In this document: in pieces, positions 38,915-49,710 of the stretch
Layout of the letters: every line of letters starts with the position of its first letter
How positions within the stretch are numbered: the first letter of the stretch is position 1
Assembly: GCA_947088155.1 (NCBI GenBank)
Contig: CAMUFL010000003.1
Location: forward strand, 62,001-126,000
DNA length: 64,000 nucleotides
DNA from: an uncultured Gardnerella sp.
GTDB lineage: Bacteria; Actinomycetota; Actinomycetes; Actinomycetales; Bifidobacteriaceae
Direction of reading: 5' to 3'
Made by a program: the position numbers and the translations under genes
Notes under the pieces: generated by a model
The model's input: the letters and a program-made list of their open reading frames with translations, nothing else
The model's database searches: none
What the model was told of the DNA's origin: nothing

Positions 38915-40288
38915 TTATTTTCTTTTAGCCTTCGATGAAACCGTCCTAGGAGCAGCTTTTTTCAAAGGCAAAGGTTGATTCTTTTTATTACTAGTCTTAT
39001 TTTCGATTAATTCTGCAGATTTTACAGGTTTATTCGACTTACTAGCAGCAATAAGATTAAAGCAATATCGCACGCCACAAATAAGTAGGATACTAAAAAT
39101 CGAAATAACCCATGCTACAGCAGAAGCGTATAGAGTAAGATGACCAACAGCTCTAGTACTTTCAATAATGTCAACTCCAATATAAGAAAGTCGACATTCA
39201 CCCAATGAACCATTTGCTATTGAGAAAACAACAGTCCACATAATTGTAATTAAAGCGGATACACCTACACTATCAGTTGCAGCTTCTACAGCATTCAACA
39301 TAAAAGACTCACGCTCGGTTTTGTCAATAATATTTTTTAAACGCAAGCCACAGCCGCTTTTATGCAATAAAGTTATAAGCATTACAATAAAGCAGAAAAT
39401 TGGAACTATGGAGTAAAAAACAGTGCGATGCATAACATCAACAATAGCATCAGGAAATATTCCAAAAACCGGAATAGGAGGCAAAGATTTACGCTGAGAA
39501 ACTGCTAAAGTAAATTGTGCAACAGATCCAATATTAAATCCAGATCCACAAATCCAAGATAATGCCCAAATAGCAATATTTGGCAGCCAAACTAAGCAAG
39601 CAATAGTTGTAAGAATACGAGAACCATTTTGCATGCCTAATTTATTGAAATATGAATTAACATAGCCAAAATTTGTGCAAGCCCAAACTACAACAGTTAT
39701 TAACGCAACGAAAGCGTATAAACCAAATAAAATTACTGCTGTACGCTTAGTAATACGAATATTTTTTTGAATATACTCAGGGCACATTTGCTTGTAGCGC
39801 TGCTTTAACGACATAAACAATGAGCTGCTTGGAAAAACCGCTATAAGCAAAGAAATTAAATAAATACAAGAAGATTTACAAGCAACAATAAAAGTAGAAT
39901 CCAATAAAGTAACATGCGTATTTTGAGAAAGTATCGCATTAATAACAGCCCAGACTACAAGCCCAGTAAAATATGCTATATCTCCACCTCGAATACGGCG
40001 AATTAAACATACAAGTGTTGCAATAAGTAGAAAAGTAAGACCTAAAGGAATAATCGTAAGAATGCAATTGCCAAAAGTAAGACCTACGCCTTGAGCAAAC
40101 ATAAACACAGCCCAAGTCATAGACATTGCAGATTCAGAAAGATTGCCTGCTCCCTCTTCGATAGAAACCACAAGAAGTGTGAGAGATAGGAAAAGACCTA
40201 TTGTAAGAGAAAAAATAAAAATGACAATAATAGGAGTTATTACACCTTTAGACATGTTTATTAAGAATGACTTAAGTTTCTCAACCAT
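38915..40288 (-). CDS. PerM-like (DUF6350) polytopic membrane protein
   Basis: About 457 residues with eight to ten membrane segments and a basic C-terminal tail (SNKKNQPLPLKKAAPR). Its place immediately upstream of purH is the conserved actinobacterial context of DUF6350/PerM, a membrane protein linked in mycobacteria to cell division. Function here is inferred from that context, not from a motif. Start at ATG 40286-40288 (MVEKLKSFLINM), after AAAGGAAAAGGC; the frame extends 12 codons further. Confidence 0.7.
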   Translation of the reverse strand: MVEKLKSFLINMSKGVITPIIVIFIFSLTIGLFLSLTLLVVSIEEGAGNLSESAMSMTWAVFMFAQGVGLTFGNCILTIIPLGLTFLLIATLVCLIRRIRGGDIAYFTGLVVWAVINAILSQNTHVTLLDSTFIVACKSSCIYLISLLIAVFPSSSLFMSLKQRYKQMCPEYIQKNIRITKRTAVILFGLYAFVALITVVVWACTNFGYVNSYFNKLGMQNGSRILTTIACLVWLPNIAIWALSWICGSGFNIGSVAQFTLAVSQRKSLPPIPVFGIFPDAIVDVMHRTVFYSIVPIFCFIVMLITLLHKSGCGLRLKNIIDKTERESFMLNAVEAATDSVGVSALITIMWTVVFSIANGSLGECRLSYIGVDIIESTRAVGHLTLYASAVAWVISIFSILLICGVRYCFNLIAASKSNKPVKSAELIENKTSNKKNQPLPLKKAAPRTVSSKAKRK

Positions 40289-40377
40289 GCCTTTTCCTTT
40301 CAATTCTTTTAGGTGCAAAACCAATATATTGCTTTAAATAGGATATTACTTTAATAATAAGCGATAATAATAAACTT

Positions 40378-40959
40378 TTAAGCTGGCATAGTAATTAAAC
40401 TACTGCAAGGATAATCGCATAACTCACTCATTCCACTAATACCTGTAAGTTCAATAACAAAACTAAAACCTGCAACTATTCCTTGAGCGCGCTTGATAAT
40501 ATTTGCAGCAGCTTTTGCAGTGCCTCCAGTTGCAATAAGATCGTCAACAATAAGCACACGTTGACCTGGCTTAATAGCGTCGTTTTCAATTTCAATACTT
40601 GCCTGACCATACTCAAGCATGTACGACTCAGTAATAACTGGAGGAGGTAGCTTACCAGCTTTACGAATAGCAAGAAAACCTTTGCCTAACCGAGATGCCA
40701 ACAATGGTCCAAAAAGAAAACCTCGAGCTTCAAGCCCAGCAATCAAATCAATTGAATCAGCTGGTACAGGCAATGCATCAATCAAAGAATCAATAAGAAT
40801 TCGCGAAGAGCGAGCATTTGAAAATATAGGAAGAAAATCACGAAATATAATACTAGGATTGGGGAATCCTGGAACGGTACGAATCAAAGAAGCAAGATAA
40901 GCGGCGTCATCGTTACTTACTGTTTTCAACGTTTTCACTGTAATATCCGTTGCTGTCAT
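40378..40959 (-). CDS. apt: Adenine phosphoribosyltransferase
   Basis: Salvages adenine to AMP with PRPP. The PRPP motif VLIVDDLIATGGTA and the LIAGLEARGFLFGP, AIRKAGKLPPPV and MLEYG segments are all present. About 193 residues from ATG 40957-40959 (MTATDITVKTL); the long open frame to 41052 passes through a 13-base-pair hairpin and lacks similarity to the family. It lies between yajC and the PerM-like gene. Confidence 0.93.
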   Translation of the reverse strand: MTATDITVKTLKTVSNDDAAYLASLIRTVPGFPNPSIIFRDFLPIFSNARSSRILIDSLIDALPVPADSIDLIAGLEARGFLFGPLLASRLGKGFLAIRKAGKLPPPVITESYMLEYGQASIEIENDAIKPGQRVLIVDDLIATGGTAKAAANIIKRAQGIVAGFSFVIELTGISGMSELCDYPCSSLITMPA

Positions 40960-41023
40960 AATTCTAACGTTCTTTTCTTCACAAGACTTGTTATTGGAAT
41001 ATGGAAAGAATGTCACATATTCG

Positions 41024-41060
41024 CGTGATGTGTGAGACATGCGCTGACTCACACATCACG
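41024..41060 (-). other. 13-base-pair perfect stem between yajC and apt
   Basis: CGTGATGTGTGAG (41024-41036) pairs perfectly with CTCACACATCACG (41048-41060), with an 11-base loop. No U-tract follows on either strand (minus side reads CGAATATGTGACATT), so it is not a classical terminator. It would lie in the leader of apt, 65 bases before its start codon, or act as an mRNA end/processing barrier. Confidence 0.55.
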
Positions 41061-41099
41061 ACTTAAGTATTAAATTATAAATTTATGAAATAAAAGTTA

Positions 41100-41498
41100 T
41101 TACTTTTCAGATTCTGCAGATTCTGATACTGGCTTGTTATCTTCGTTTACAGACTTATTTGCATCATCCTGCTTAGCTTCTTCTGCTTGTGCAGCTTCTG
41201 CCTCTTCATCGCTAATAAACGCTGGACGCACATACAATCTATTTACAGCGCGGAAAGATACTCGCATCAAGCTACCTTCTGAATCGATAACAATCTCTTC
41301 ATACTGCGTATCTACGCTTACAATTTTGCCGATAATGCCGCCAATTGTAATAATTTCAGTGCCTGGCTCCAAAGATTCATGGAAGGAACGCATTTCAGCT
41401 TGACGCTTCTTAGCATTGCGAGTCTGGAACATCATCATGCAAACCATTGCTACAACGAGAATAATAAGCATGCCATACTGCTGGAAAAATTGAGGCAA
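41100..41498 (-). CDS. yajC: Preprotein translocase subunit YajC
   Basis: Accessory subunit of the SecDF-YajC translocase complex. 132 residues: one N-terminal membrane helix (GMLIILVAMVCMMMF), then the conserved MRSFHESLEPGTEIITIGGIIGKIVSVD domain and an acidic Glu/Ala/Lys-rich C-terminal tail. It follows ruvB with a 59-base gap, as is common in bacteria (ruvB-yajC), although secD is not the next gene here. Confidence 0.92.
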   Translation of the reverse strand: MPQFFQQYGMLIILVVAMVCMMMFQTRNAKKRQAEMRSFHESLEPGTEIITIGGIIGKIVSVDTQYEEIVIDSEGSLMRVSFRAVNRLYVRPAFISDEEAEAAQAEEAKQDDANKSVNEDNKPVSESAESEK

Positions 41499-41557
41499 AG
41501 TAAACTCCTTAAGTATCCAACCCTAAGACGGTCGAAATGCCGTCCAAGTTAATTATT

Positions 41558-42619
41558 TTAAGCTAGCTCACTGACATTACTAGGCTCTTTAAAGCCCAAA
41601 TGTTTCCAAGCTTTACTAGTTGCAACACGACCTTTAGGAGTGCGAATTAAGAATCCTTCACGCACTAAATATGGTTCACATACTGTTTCAACAGTTTCAG
41701 CTTCTTCACCAACCATTGCAGCTAAATTATTAAGACCAACCGGTCCACCGTTAAACTGACAAACCATAGCCTTCAAAACTGCAATATCAAGTCGATCAAG
41801 ACCTTGCGTATCAATCTGGTATAAAGCTAACGCTTCAACAACAGCTTCATGATTTACTTCTGACAAATCATGCACAATAGCCCAATCTCTGACACGCCTC
41901 AACAAACGATTCGCTATACGAGGAGTGCCACGAGAGCGCAATGATAGCTCTTTAGCAGCTTGATCAACAAGACGAATCCCTAAGACTTTAGCAGATCGTT
42001 CAATAAGTTTTTCAAGCTCTTCGTGAGGATAAAAATCAAGATGAGCAGTAAAACCAAAACGAGCACGCAATGGAGAAGGCAACATTCCTTCCCTAGTAGT
42101 AGCTCCCACTACGGTAAAACGAGGAAGAGTTAACGGTATTGATGAGGCGCCAGGACCTTTACCCACCATAACGTCAACGCGAAAATCTTCCATAGCAATA
42201 TAAAGCAACTCTTCTGCAGCACGAGGCAAACGATGAATTTCGTCAATAAACAACACCTCACCTGCATCAAGCGCGCTTAGTATAGAAGCTAAATCTCCAG
42301 CATGCTGGATAGCAGGACCTGAAGTAATTCGAATAGGAACTTGCAATTCATTAGCAACAATCATTGCTAATGTAGTTTTTCCCAATCCAGGAGGGCCTGC
42401 CAATAACATATGGTCAGGCGCAACATCACGCTTTTTAGCAGCATCTAAAAACAGTTGCAATTGCGCTTTTAAAACTGGTTGGCCAATAAAACCTTCTAAT
42501 GCGTGAGGACGAAGCTCCTCATCACTGAGTTGCTCATTTCCTAAAGGAGTTGAAGAAACCATGCGTAAGGATTCTTCAGCAACACCAGTATTTAGCGCAG
42601 AAGCATACTTTTCACTCAC
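41558..42619 (-). CDS. ruvB: Holliday junction branch-migration helicase RuvB
   Basis: AAA+ motor that drives branch migration with RuvA. It has [14 protein letters not shown], Walker [12 protein letters not shown], Walker [18 protein letters not shown], sensor-1 [18 protein letters not shown] and the winged-helix C-terminus ([13 protein letters not shown]). I chose the GTG at 42617-42619, which has GGGGGAG five bases upstream and gives about 353 residues; the frame begins at a TTG inside ruvA (42673). Third gene of ruvC-ruvA-ruvB. Confidence 0.94.
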   Translation of the reverse strand: MSEKYASALNTGVAEESLRMVSSTPLGNEQLSDEELRPHALEGFIGQPVLKAQLQLFLDAAKKRDVAPDHMLLAGPPGLGKTTLAMIVANELQVPIRITSGPAIQHAGDLASILSALDAGEVLFIDEIHRLPRAAEELLYIAMEDFRVDVMVGKGPGASSIPLTLPRFTVVGATTREGMLPSPLRARFGFTAHLDFYPHEELEKLIERSAKVLGIRLVDQAAKELSLRSRGTPRIANRLLRRVRDWAIVHDLSEVNHEAVVEALALYQIDTQGLDRLDIAVLKAMVCQFNGGPVGLNNLAAMVGEEAETVETVCEPYLVREGFLIRTPKGRVATSKAWKHLGFKEPSNVSELA

Positions 42620-42656
42620 TTCAACTCCCCCAATACTAGATTCTTTACAAACATGA

Positions 42657-43286
42657 TTACCTACCTCTATCAAGTGAAGCTAATGCCATTCGTAAGACAT
42701 TAGGCAAATCTGCATCAGATATAGGAGTTGAAATATTATTCTCTGCACAGACTTGCTCAACTGCTCTTTGAGCGTCAACTTGTCTCCAACCCAATGAAAC
42801 AAGACCCTCTATGACGCATTGCACGCTAGAATCAACAATCTGCTTATTAGATTGAGTAGAATCATTAGAACTATCTGCCAGTATTGAAGGATCAAGAGAA
42901 CCCTTCAATTCCAAAATAATCTTCTGTGCACCCTTTTTCCCTAAACCAGGCGCAGAAGAAAGAGAAGTTACATCTCCCTCAGAAATAGCTTGTAAAAGAC
43001 GATCAACATTCAAAGTTGAAAGCATAGAAAGAGCAACTTTAGGACCAATTCCACTAACTTTTTGCACTTGCAAAAATATTCGTTTAGCAGCTTGAGTTGT
43101 AAAACCATAAAGAGTTAAAGCATCTTGCGAAACTTGAAGCGACGTATAAACGCGAACTTCCTGCCCTTCATGCAAAGAAGACAAATCTTGAGAAGGCATA
43201 TAAGTCTCGTAGCCAACTCCAGAAACAACAATAAGAGCAGAACGAGCATCAATTGACGCAACTTGCCCAACAAGCATTCCAATCAT
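42657..43286 (-). CDS. ruvA: Holliday junction DNA-binding protein RuvA
   Basis: Forms the tetramer that holds the junction for RuvB. OB-fold start [24 protein letters not shown], two helix-hairpin-helix motifs ([29 protein letters not shown]) and the C-terminal RuvB-binding domain ([16 protein letters not shown]). About 210 residues. Start at ATG 43284-43286, with TAGGAG seven bases upstream; the open frame extends 19 codons further. Lies between ruvC and ruvB. Confidence 0.94.
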   Translation of the reverse strand: MIGMLVGQVASIDARSALIVVSGVGYETYMPSQDLSSLHEGQEVRVYTSLQVSQDALTLYGFTTQAAKRIFLQVQKVSGIGPKVALSMLSTLNVDRLLQAISEGDVTSLSSAPGLGKKGAQKIILELKGSLDPSILADSSNDSTQSNKQIVDSSVQCVIEGLVSLGWRQVDAQRAVEQVCAENNISTPISDADLPNVLRMALASLDRGR

Positions 43287-43373
43287 AAGCTCACTCCTAC
43301 TTAACAAAAACTCATAACTTAAAGCACATAAAGTCAAATACAATTATAATAGAACATCTGTTCTATTAATATC

Positions 43374-43955
43374 CTACATGTCTCGAACGACAGAAGAAGA
43401 TTTACGCGCCTGAGCTTGAGCTAAAGCCCATTGTTTCTGTGCAGCAGTTAGATGCTGCTCGCGCTCGCCACCTTGCAAAGCACCAGAAGGACGAAGAGCA
43501 TGACAAATAGCTTGAGCTAAAGCGTCGGCAGCATCAGCAGGAGTAGGCAAAACATTAAGACCAAGTAGTCGCGCTACCATGCGCTCTACTTGAGGTTTTT
43601 GAGCTTTTCCGTTTCCAGCTACAGCAAGTTTAACTTCAGTAGGAGTGTGTAAAGCAACAGGAATATTGCGCTGAGCTGCAGCAAGCATTGCGATACCAGC
43701 AACCTGTGCAGTGCCAAGAACAGTATTTCGATTTTCTTGCGCAAAAACACGTTCAATAGACACAGTATCAGGCGAAAAACGCTCAATTTTTTCAACTAAT
43801 CCGTTATAAATCTTTAAAAGTCGCAAATCTTGCGAAAGATCAGGCTCAGACCTCAACACATCGACGTGAATAAAAGAAAGCCGACGCGAGACGCCGGCTT
43901 CAATCACGCCGACCCCGCAGCGAGTAAGCCCGGGGTCAACGCCCAAAATCATCAT
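43374..43955 (-). CDS. ruvC: Holliday junction resolvase RuvC
   Basis: Endonuclease that cuts four-way junctions in the RuvABC pathway. The first catalytic Asp is in [13 protein letters not shown], and further acidic residues lie in [10 protein letters not shown] and in the C-terminal [14 protein letters not shown]. 193 residues. An adjacent ATG (43950-43952) is a possible alternative start. Seven bases after the YebC-family gene; the same yebC-ruvC-ruvA-ruvB order is found in many actinobacteria. Confidence 0.94.
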   Translation of the reverse strand: MMILGVDPGLTRCGVGVIEAGVSRRLSFIHVDVLRSEPDLSQDLRLLKIYNGLVEKIERFSPDTVSIERVFAQENRNTVLGTAQVAGIAMLAAAQRNIPVALHTPTEVKLAVAGNGKAQKPQVERMVARLLGLNVLPTPADAADALAQAICHALRPSGALQGGEREQHLTAAQKQWALAQAQARKSSSVVRDM

Positions 43956-43961
43956 AGGAGA

Positions 43962-44720
43962 CTATTCATCTTCCTCAAGCTGAGCCATAACCTCATCTGA
44001 AGCGGTCCAGTTGCTGTAAATATTCTGAACATCGTCCAAGTCATCGAGATTATCGATTAAGCGAGAAACCTTTTGAGCATCTTCGAAGCTTAATTCAACC
44101 TCATTGTTTGGATGCATAATGATATCTGCAGAATCATAGTCGAAACCAGCTTCCTGCAAAGCCTTACGCACAGTTACCAAATCACTGGAATTGGTGTAAA
44201 CAGAATAAACATCGCCATCATCAGCAACATCTTCAGCTCCAGCTTCAGCTGCAACTTCGAAAAGCTTATCGTAGTCAACACCTTCGGATGGAACTTCAAT
44301 CAAACCTTTACGTTCGAAGTTAAAGCTCACCGAACCGCTTGTTGCCAAAGAACCGTTGCCCTTAGTAAGAGTTGAACGCACATCAGCAGCAGCACGATTG
44401 CGGTTATCAGTAAGGCATTCAATAATCAATCCAACACCTGCAGGAGCGTAACCCTCGTAAACGATCTCTTCATAGTTTGCGCCGCCAGCTTCTTCACCAG
44501 AACCACGCTTTACAGCGCGCTTGATGTTGTCAGCAGGCATGGAAGCCTTCTTAGCTTTAACGATGGCATCGTACAGCGTAGGGTTACCATCAGGATCGCC
44601 ACCACCCAAACGTGCAGCAATTTCAATGTTCTTAATAAGCTTGGCAAAAAGCTTGCCACGCTTTGCGTCGATAGCGGCCTTCTTGTGCTTTGTAGTCGCC
44701 CACTTGGAATGACCTGACAT
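43962..44720 (-). CDS. YebC/PmpR/TACO1 family protein
   Basis: 252 residues that open with the invariant [27 protein letters not shown] block (written here in part: SGHSKW, KRGKLF), followed by GGGDPDGNP and the [14 protein letters not shown] segment. Family members are described as transcriptional regulators and, more recently, as factors helping ribosomes pass difficult peptide stretches. It heads the ruv cluster. Confidence 0.93.
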   Translation of the reverse strand: MSGHSKWATTKHKKAAIDAKRGKLFAKLIKNIEIAARLGGGDPDGNPTLYDAIVKAKKASMPADNIKRAVKRGSGEEAGGANYEEIVYEGYAPAGVGLIIECLTDNRNRAAADVRSTLTKGNGSLATSGSVSFNFERKGLIEVPSEGVDYDKLFEVAAEAGAEDVADDGDVYSVYTNSSDLVTVRKALQEAGFDYDSADIIMHPNNEVELSFEDAQKVSRLIDNLDDLDDVQNIYSNWTASDEVMAQLEEDE

Positions 44721-44782
44721 GATACTCCTAAAACGTACAGTTAATCAAACGAAACGATTTTATTGCGCTTTCGCGACAAATT

Positions 44783-45439
44783 TTATTTATCTTTTATATC
44801 AAGCCCATGCTTTACTTCAAAAATACGCTGGAAAACTGTAATAATACCGCCAATAGCAAGCAGAATCATGGCAAAACTTAACCAAAAAAGTTGATTTGTA
44901 AGACCAACAAGCCCCATAGCAACAAGAATCACAGCAACTCTATCTGCACGAGTTATTAAACCTTTTTTAGGATCTACATTTATTGACTGACCGCGAGCGC
45001 GAGTGTATGAAGTTACGAAAGCTGCCATAAGAGCAACCAAACAGCTTAATAAGCCTACATACTTTATTGCATTGCCATTCAAAGTTGAAATCCAAGTGCA
45101 CATTTCTTTTTCGTGAGAGTTATACAAACAAATGCATACCGAGGAAAACAATGACCAGTCTGCAATACGATCGAGAGTTGAGTCAAGAAATGCACCAAAT
45201 TTAGTACCGCCTGTAGTTATTGCAGCAACAGAACCATCTAAACTGTCTGCAAGCACAAAAATAGTTAAAAATATAGTGCCAACAACAAACTGTTTAGTAA
45301 AAGCAGTAACAAAAGCAATAATAACTACAGCTATTGTGCCGACAATTGTTACACAGTTAGCACTTATGCCTAATCGGACTAGCAATTTTGCAATTGGAGA
45401 AATAGTGCGCTTAAACCCACTGCGTAATGATTCCAACAT
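44783..45439 (-). CDS. CDP-alcohol phosphatidyltransferase (PgsA/PIP-synthase like)
   Basis: Integral membrane enzyme, about 218 residues with six helices, that joins a CDP-linked lipid to an alcohol head group. The signature D..DG..AR........G...D...D appears as DSLDGSVAA...FGAFLDSTLDRIAD: all four Asp are kept but the Arg is Ala. By length and context it resembles actinobacterial phosphatidylinositol-phosphate synthase or PgsA. Start at ATG 45437-45439 (MLESLRSGFKRT), preceded by GGAAGG; the longer frame adds 16 residues unlike the family. It lies between the YebC gene and the thrS terminator. Confidence 0.82.
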   Translation of the reverse strand: MLESLRSGFKRTISPIAKLLVRLGISANCVTIVGTIAVVIIAFVTAFTKQFVVGTIFLTIFVLADSLDGSVAAITTGGTKFGAFLDSTLDRIADWSLFSSVCICLYNSHEKEMCTWISTLNGNAIKYVGLLSCLVALMAAFVTSYTRARGQSINVDPKKGLITRADRVAVILVAMGLVGLTNQLFWLSFAMILLAIGGIITVFQRIFEVKHGLDIKDK

Positions 45440-45526
45440 TGAATGCAACCTTCCTAGCGTAATCAAGCAAATAAAACTTGGGTTCAATAAACAATCCCAT
45501 ATTAGTCAATCGGCTGTAATACACAC

Positions 45527-45561
45527 AAAAGCCCACACAACTTTAAGAAGTGTGGGCTTTT
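45527..45561 (-). terminator. Intrinsic terminator after thrS
   Basis: AAAAGCCCACAC (45527-45538) pairs perfectly with GTGTGGGCTTTT (45550-45561). On the minus strand it is followed by GTGTG after the TTTT of the stem; on the plus strand by GCTTATTT. It ends thrS about 80 bases past its stop and may work in both directions. Confidence 0.8.
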
Positions 45562-45640
45562 GCTTATTTCGTTTATTTATTGCAATTTAGTTTTCAAGCG
45601 AAACTGCATTATTTAAGTAACGTTACTTAAATAACTTACA

Positions 45641-47671
45641 TTACTTAGTGTAACGCTCGAAATCTTCTGCACTATTTACCTGAACGCGCTGCTTAATGAT
45701 GGACAAAATCCACTCTTTAGCTTGATCAACAGGAACGCCGTTCAATTGGCTGCCATCGCGGAAGCGGAAGCTCACAGCATTGTTGTTCACATCCTCTTCG
45801 CCAGCAATCAAAGTGAAAGGCACCTTAGACTTAGAAGCGTTACGAATCTTCTTGCCGAAGCGATCGTCAGAGTTGTCCATTTCGCAACGAACCATATTCT
45901 CTTCCAAATCGCTAATCAACTTTTGCAAGTGTGGAGCGAACTCATCTGCAACAGGAACGCCAGTCACCTGGACTGGAGCCAACCATGCTGGGAATGCGCC
46001 TGCATAGTGCTCAAGCAAAATAGCGAAGAAACGCTCAATAGAGCCAAAGAGTGCGCGGTGAATCATCACAGGACGCTGGTGACTACCGTCAGCCGCAATG
46101 TATTCCAACTTAAAGCGCTCAGGCAAGTTGAAGTCGAGCTGAATAGTAGAAACCTGCCAAGTGCGGCCGATTGCATCGCGAGCTTGCACGGAAATCTTCG
46201 GGCCGTAGAATGCAGCTCCACCTGGATCGTCCACGAGTTCCAAACCAGACTCTTTAGCAACCTCTGCCAAAGTATTAGTTGCTTCTTCCCAAATCTCGTC
46301 GGAACCAACGAACTTGTGTTCATCCTTAGTGGAAAGCTCCAAGTAGAAGTCGTTCAAACCGAAGTCTTTAAGAAGACCAAGCACAAAGTTAAGCAAGCTC
46401 TTCAACTCATCGCGCATCTGCTCGCGAGTGCAGTAAATATGCGAATCATCCTGAGTCAAGCCACGAACACGAGTTAACCCATGCACAACGCCAGACTTTT
46501 CGTAGCGATACACAGTACCAAACTCAAACAAGCGCAAAGGAAGCTCGCGATAAGAACGCTGGCGAGACTTGAAGATCAAGTTATGCATTGGGCAGTTCAT
46601 TGGCTTCAAGTAGTAGTCAGCACCTTGGCGAGTTACGTTACCGTTTTCGTCGCGCTCTTCGTCAAGCTTCATTGGAGGATACATGCCATCCTTGTACCAC
46701 TGCAAGTGGCCGGAAGTCTCATACAAGCCGCCCTTAGTAATGTGCGGAGTTTGTACGAAGCTGTAGTGATGCTTGCGATGCTGTTCGCGGGAATAATCTT
46801 CCATTGCGTTAATAATTGCAGCACCTTTTGGATGGAACACTGCTAAGCCTGGACCAATCTCATCTGGGAATGAGAACAAATCCATCTCTTGACCGAGCTT
46901 ACGATGATCGCGCTTAGCAGCTTCTTCCATGCGAGTTGTATAAGCTTTAAGCTCTTCCTTGCTAGGCCAAGCAGTGCCGTAAATGCGCTGAAGCATAGGA
47001 TTATGCTCCGAACCACGCCAGTAAGCTGCAGCAACACGCTCAAGCTTAAAAGCCTTAATATAGCGCGTATTTGGCAAATGAGGCCCACGGCACAAATCGC
47101 TCCAAACTTTATTGCCTTCGCGATCCAAATTGTCGTACATGCTAAGCTCATGCTTGCTAATTTCGCCAGCAGCAGCCGGATCAAGAGCAGCTTCCTTATC
47201 CCCAATCAACTCCAACTTATAAGGTTGATTTGCTTCTTCAGCGCGCGCTTCATCTTCAGTTACAACGCGACGACGGAAGCTTTGAGACTCTTTAATAATG
47301 CGCTGCATATGCTTTTCGATTTGCTTCAAATCGTCTGGCGTAAATGGAGTATCAACATCGAAATCATAGTAGAAGCCGTCTTTAATTACAGGACCTACGC
47401 CCAACTTTGCGTCTGGTCGAATTTCTTGAACAGCTTGAGCCATCACGTGAGTAGCGGAATGACGCATGATTGCGATGCCATCTTCACTATCAAGTGCTAC
47501 TGATTCCACGGTATCGCCGTCATGAAGAGGCGTGTACAAATCACGCAACTCGCCATTTAAACGCACGGCAATAATATTCTTATCTTCCGCGAAAAGTTGG
47601 GCGCCAGTGAAGCTTGCATCCACCTCCTTGCGTTCCTTGTTTACGGTGATGGAGATGGTATTTTCAGCCAT
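45641..47671 (-). CDS. thrS: Threonyl-tRNA synthetase
   Basis: Charges tRNA-Thr. 676 residues: N-terminal TGS domain, editing domain with [11 protein letters not shown], then class II catalytic core (motif 2 region [23 protein letters not shown] written in part: [12 protein letters not shown]) and motif 3 ([20 protein letters not shown] in part: [11 protein letters not shown]), ending in an anticodon-binding domain. AAAAGGACAATT precedes the ATG. The 182-base upstream gap shows no T-box motif that I can recognise. Confidence 0.96.
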   Translation of the reverse strand: MAENTISITVNKERKEVDASFTGAQLFAEDKNIIAVRLNGELRDLYTPLHDGDTVESVALDSEDGIAIMRHSATHVMAQAVQEIRPDAKLGVGPVIKDGFYYDFDVDTPFTPDDLKQIEKHMQRIIKESQSFRRRVVTEDEARAEEANQPYKLELIGDKEAALDPAAAGEISKHELSMYDNLDREGNKVWSDLCRGPHLPNTRYIKAFKLERVAAAYWRGSEHNPMLQRIYGTAWPSKEELKAYTTRMEEAAKRDHRKLGQEMDLFSFPDEIGPGLAVFHPKGAAIINAMEDYSREQHRKHHYSFVQTPHITKGGLYETSGHLQWYKDGMYPPMKLDEERDENGNVTRQGADYYLKPMNCPMHNLIFKSRQRSYRELPLRLFEFGTVYRYEKSGVVHGLTRVRGLTQDDSHIYCTREQMRDELKSLLNFVLGLLKDFGLNDFYLELSTKDEHKFVGSDEIWEEATNTLAEVAKESGLELVDDPGGAAFYGPKISVQARDAIGRTWQVSTIQLDFNLPERFKLEYIAADGSHQRPVMIHRALFGSIERFFAILLEHYAGAFPAWLAPVQVTGVPVADEFAPHLQKLISDLEENMVRCEMDNSDDRFGKKIRNASKSKVPFTLIAGEEDVNNNAVSFRFRDGSQLNGVPVDQAKEWILSIIKQRVQVNSAEDFERYTK

Positions 47672-47853
47672 AATTGTCCTTTTCTATCGGGGTCTTGCGT
47701 TACTAATGTGCAGACCTGGACTTGTGTGGCGTCGATAAACTTACGCGATTAAAACATAAATAAAACGCGCAAAAACGACGTCAATCGCACGCATTTTTCA
47801 CGCGCAATTCGTTGATATTCTAGGACAACAGAACGACTTTTAAGGCACTTTTG

Positions 47854-48747
47854 CTAAATAGCGTTTTCGGCTACTTTTTCTCGCCTTGCATGCAATCTTG
47901 ATGAAAAATCATTAATTTTTATAAAAATACTTTCACCAATCTTGACTATTAAGAAGAAAGCTCCAGCTACGATAGCAATAGTGCCGCCGGCAGAAAGTTT
48001 CAGTATTACAGCCAAAGCTAGTCCAATTAAAGCAATCGAAACAGCAGTAATTACACATGCAAGCACGAATTTATTTATAGAAGCAATTCTTCCCTTTAAT
48101 GCTGCAGCAGGAGCAGCAATAAGAGATACTGAAACAACTGTACCAACTGCTGGAATAATAACGGAAACAGTAATAATAATCAAAGTAAGAACCATGCCCT
48201 GTATAAAACCTGATCTTCCGCCTGCAGCACGGTAATTAATCGGATCAAACGAGCAATGCACAAGATTAGCAGAATTAAAAATCCATAATCCCAAAACAAG
48301 TAAGAAAGCAACAGAGGCTGAAATCACGTCTGCAGGAGTGCAATTAAGCAATGATCCAGTTAAAAATCCCTCAATACGCAATGGCAATGGAGCAAACCAC
48401 TTATTTAAAAAGTATCCACTAGCAAAGCCGACAGTTAAAGTAATACCAGCTGCAGCTTGCGAAGAAATGCCTTTAAGATGCGAAAGTGCATACATTACTA
48501 AGGAAAGTACAACGCACGCAACAGCAGCACCAACAAAAAGCCCAAGCGACAAAATATTTTGATCTATTGTATAAGCAGAAGTTAAAACTACACCTAATAC
48601 TGCTCCAGGAAATGCAGCATGAGTAATAGATTCAGTAAAGAATATTCGCTGATTAAGAAGAGCAAGAGAGCCAACAAAACCGCATAGAGCACCTACAACA
48701 ATTGCTTCAACTATAGGTAGAGCGATAATTTGCCAAATACTTACCAT
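47854..48747 (-). CDS. Metal ABC importer permease (ABC-3 family), second subunit
   Basis: 297 residues with about eight membrane helices, of the ZnuB/MntB permease family: ALCGFVGSLALLNQRIFFTESITHAAFPGAVLGV and the later SVSLIAAPAAALKG motif region fit. It abuts the other permease gene with no gap, so the two probably form a heterodimer. Metal (Zn or Mn) is not decidable. It ends the operon. Confidence 0.88.
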   Translation of the reverse strand: MVSIWQIIALPIVEAIVVGALCGFVGSLALLNQRIFFTESITHAAFPGAVLGVVLTSAYTIDQNILSLGLFVGAAVACVVLSLVMYALSHLKGISSQAAAGITLTVGFASGYFLNKWFAPLPLRIEGFLTGSLLNCTPADVISASVAFLLVLGLWIFNSANLVHCSFDPINYRAAGGRSGFIQGMVLTLIIITVSVIIPAVGTVVSVSLIAAPAAALKGRIASINKFVLACVITAVSIALIGLALAVILKLSAGGTIAIVAGAFFLIVKIGESIFIKINDFSSRLHARREKVAENAI

Positions 48748-49704
48748 CTATGCCCTACCTTTATAAGATTTTGCTAAAACTTGCATATCGCTATCGCTTG
48801 TATGAGTTTTATGCGCAAAAACTATAGATGAAATAACTTGGAACAGCCAGCGCACAACAAGCACAACTACGAACATTGCACACATGCTTAATGCAATTGC
48901 TGCTTGAGGAGAAATAGGATGATCAAGCTCCAAATTCATAACGTACATACCAAGAACAACTCCAGCAATACCAACAAAAATACCAACTGCAACCATGCGC
49001 CCAACTGTTCTAGACACTAAACGAGCACTAGCTCCTGGAATAATAAGGTATCCGATCACAAGAAGAACGCCAACAGCTGAAGATGCAGAAACAACAACCG
49101 CAGCAATACCAACGTTAAGAACAATATCTACAAAAAGAGTATGCACTCCCATTAATGGAGCACTTGCTCGATCGAAAGCAACAATAATCTGCTGTTTCCA
49201 AGTTGCCAAAAGCACAATAATTGCAAACAAGCAAATCCACATTGCTTGAGTCATTCGCTCATCAGTGACATCAAGCAGCCTACCAAACATCAACGCCTCG
49301 AGCTGACCTGACATATCACCTTTTTTTAGTGAAATTACTACACCAAGAGCAAAGAAAGTAGTTAAAACAGTTGCGATAATCGATTCATTTATGCGAGCTG
49401 AACGAGAAGCCCACACTAACGCAGCAACTAAAAATACTGAACAAATTGCAGCACCAGGAATAATTTGATCTATGCCACCGTATAAAGCGCCTACAACAAT
49501 TCCAGGAAATATGCCATGCACAATAGCTTCCGCATTAAATTCAGCACATCTCAAGTTCACGAATACACCAACGATTCCGCTAGCTATAGACAGAACTATA
49601 AGTAAGCAGAACGGGCGAAAAATATAAGGAGCAGAAGCAATAAAATCAAAACCTGGAATTGGTTCCAGAGCTTCTCTTAATGACTCAACTAATTGGGCAA
49701 GCAT
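48748..49704 (-). CDS. Metal ABC importer permease (ABC-3 family), first subunit
   Basis: 318 residues with about eight membrane helices. NLRCAEFNAEAIVHGIFPGIVVGAL is the family's signature loop, and SAVGVLLVIGYLIIPGASARL matches the conserved cytoplasmic coupling region. It follows the ATPase gene by six bases and is joined directly to the next permease. Confidence 0.88.
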   Translation of the reverse strand: MLAQLVESLREALEPIPGFDFIASAPYIFRPFCLLIVLSIASGIVGVFVNLRCAEFNAEAIVHGIFPGIVVGALYGGIDQIIPGAAICSVFLVAALVWASRSARINESIIATVLTTFFALGVVISLKKGDMSGQLEALMFGRLLDVTDERMTQAMWICLFAIIVLLATWKQQIIVAFDRASAPLMGVHTLFVDIVLNVGIAAVVVSASSAVGVLLVIGYLIIPGASARLVSRTVGRMVAVGIFVGIAGVVLGMYVMNLELDHPISPQAAIALSMCAMFVVVLVVRWLFQVISSIVFAHKTHTSDSDMQVLAKSYKGRA

Positions 49705-49710
49705 TGAAAA

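Noticed and set aside
47672..47853. Possible T-box or leader upstream of thrS
   Set aside because: No T-box core sequence or tRNA-like anticodon loop is visible in the 182-base gap.
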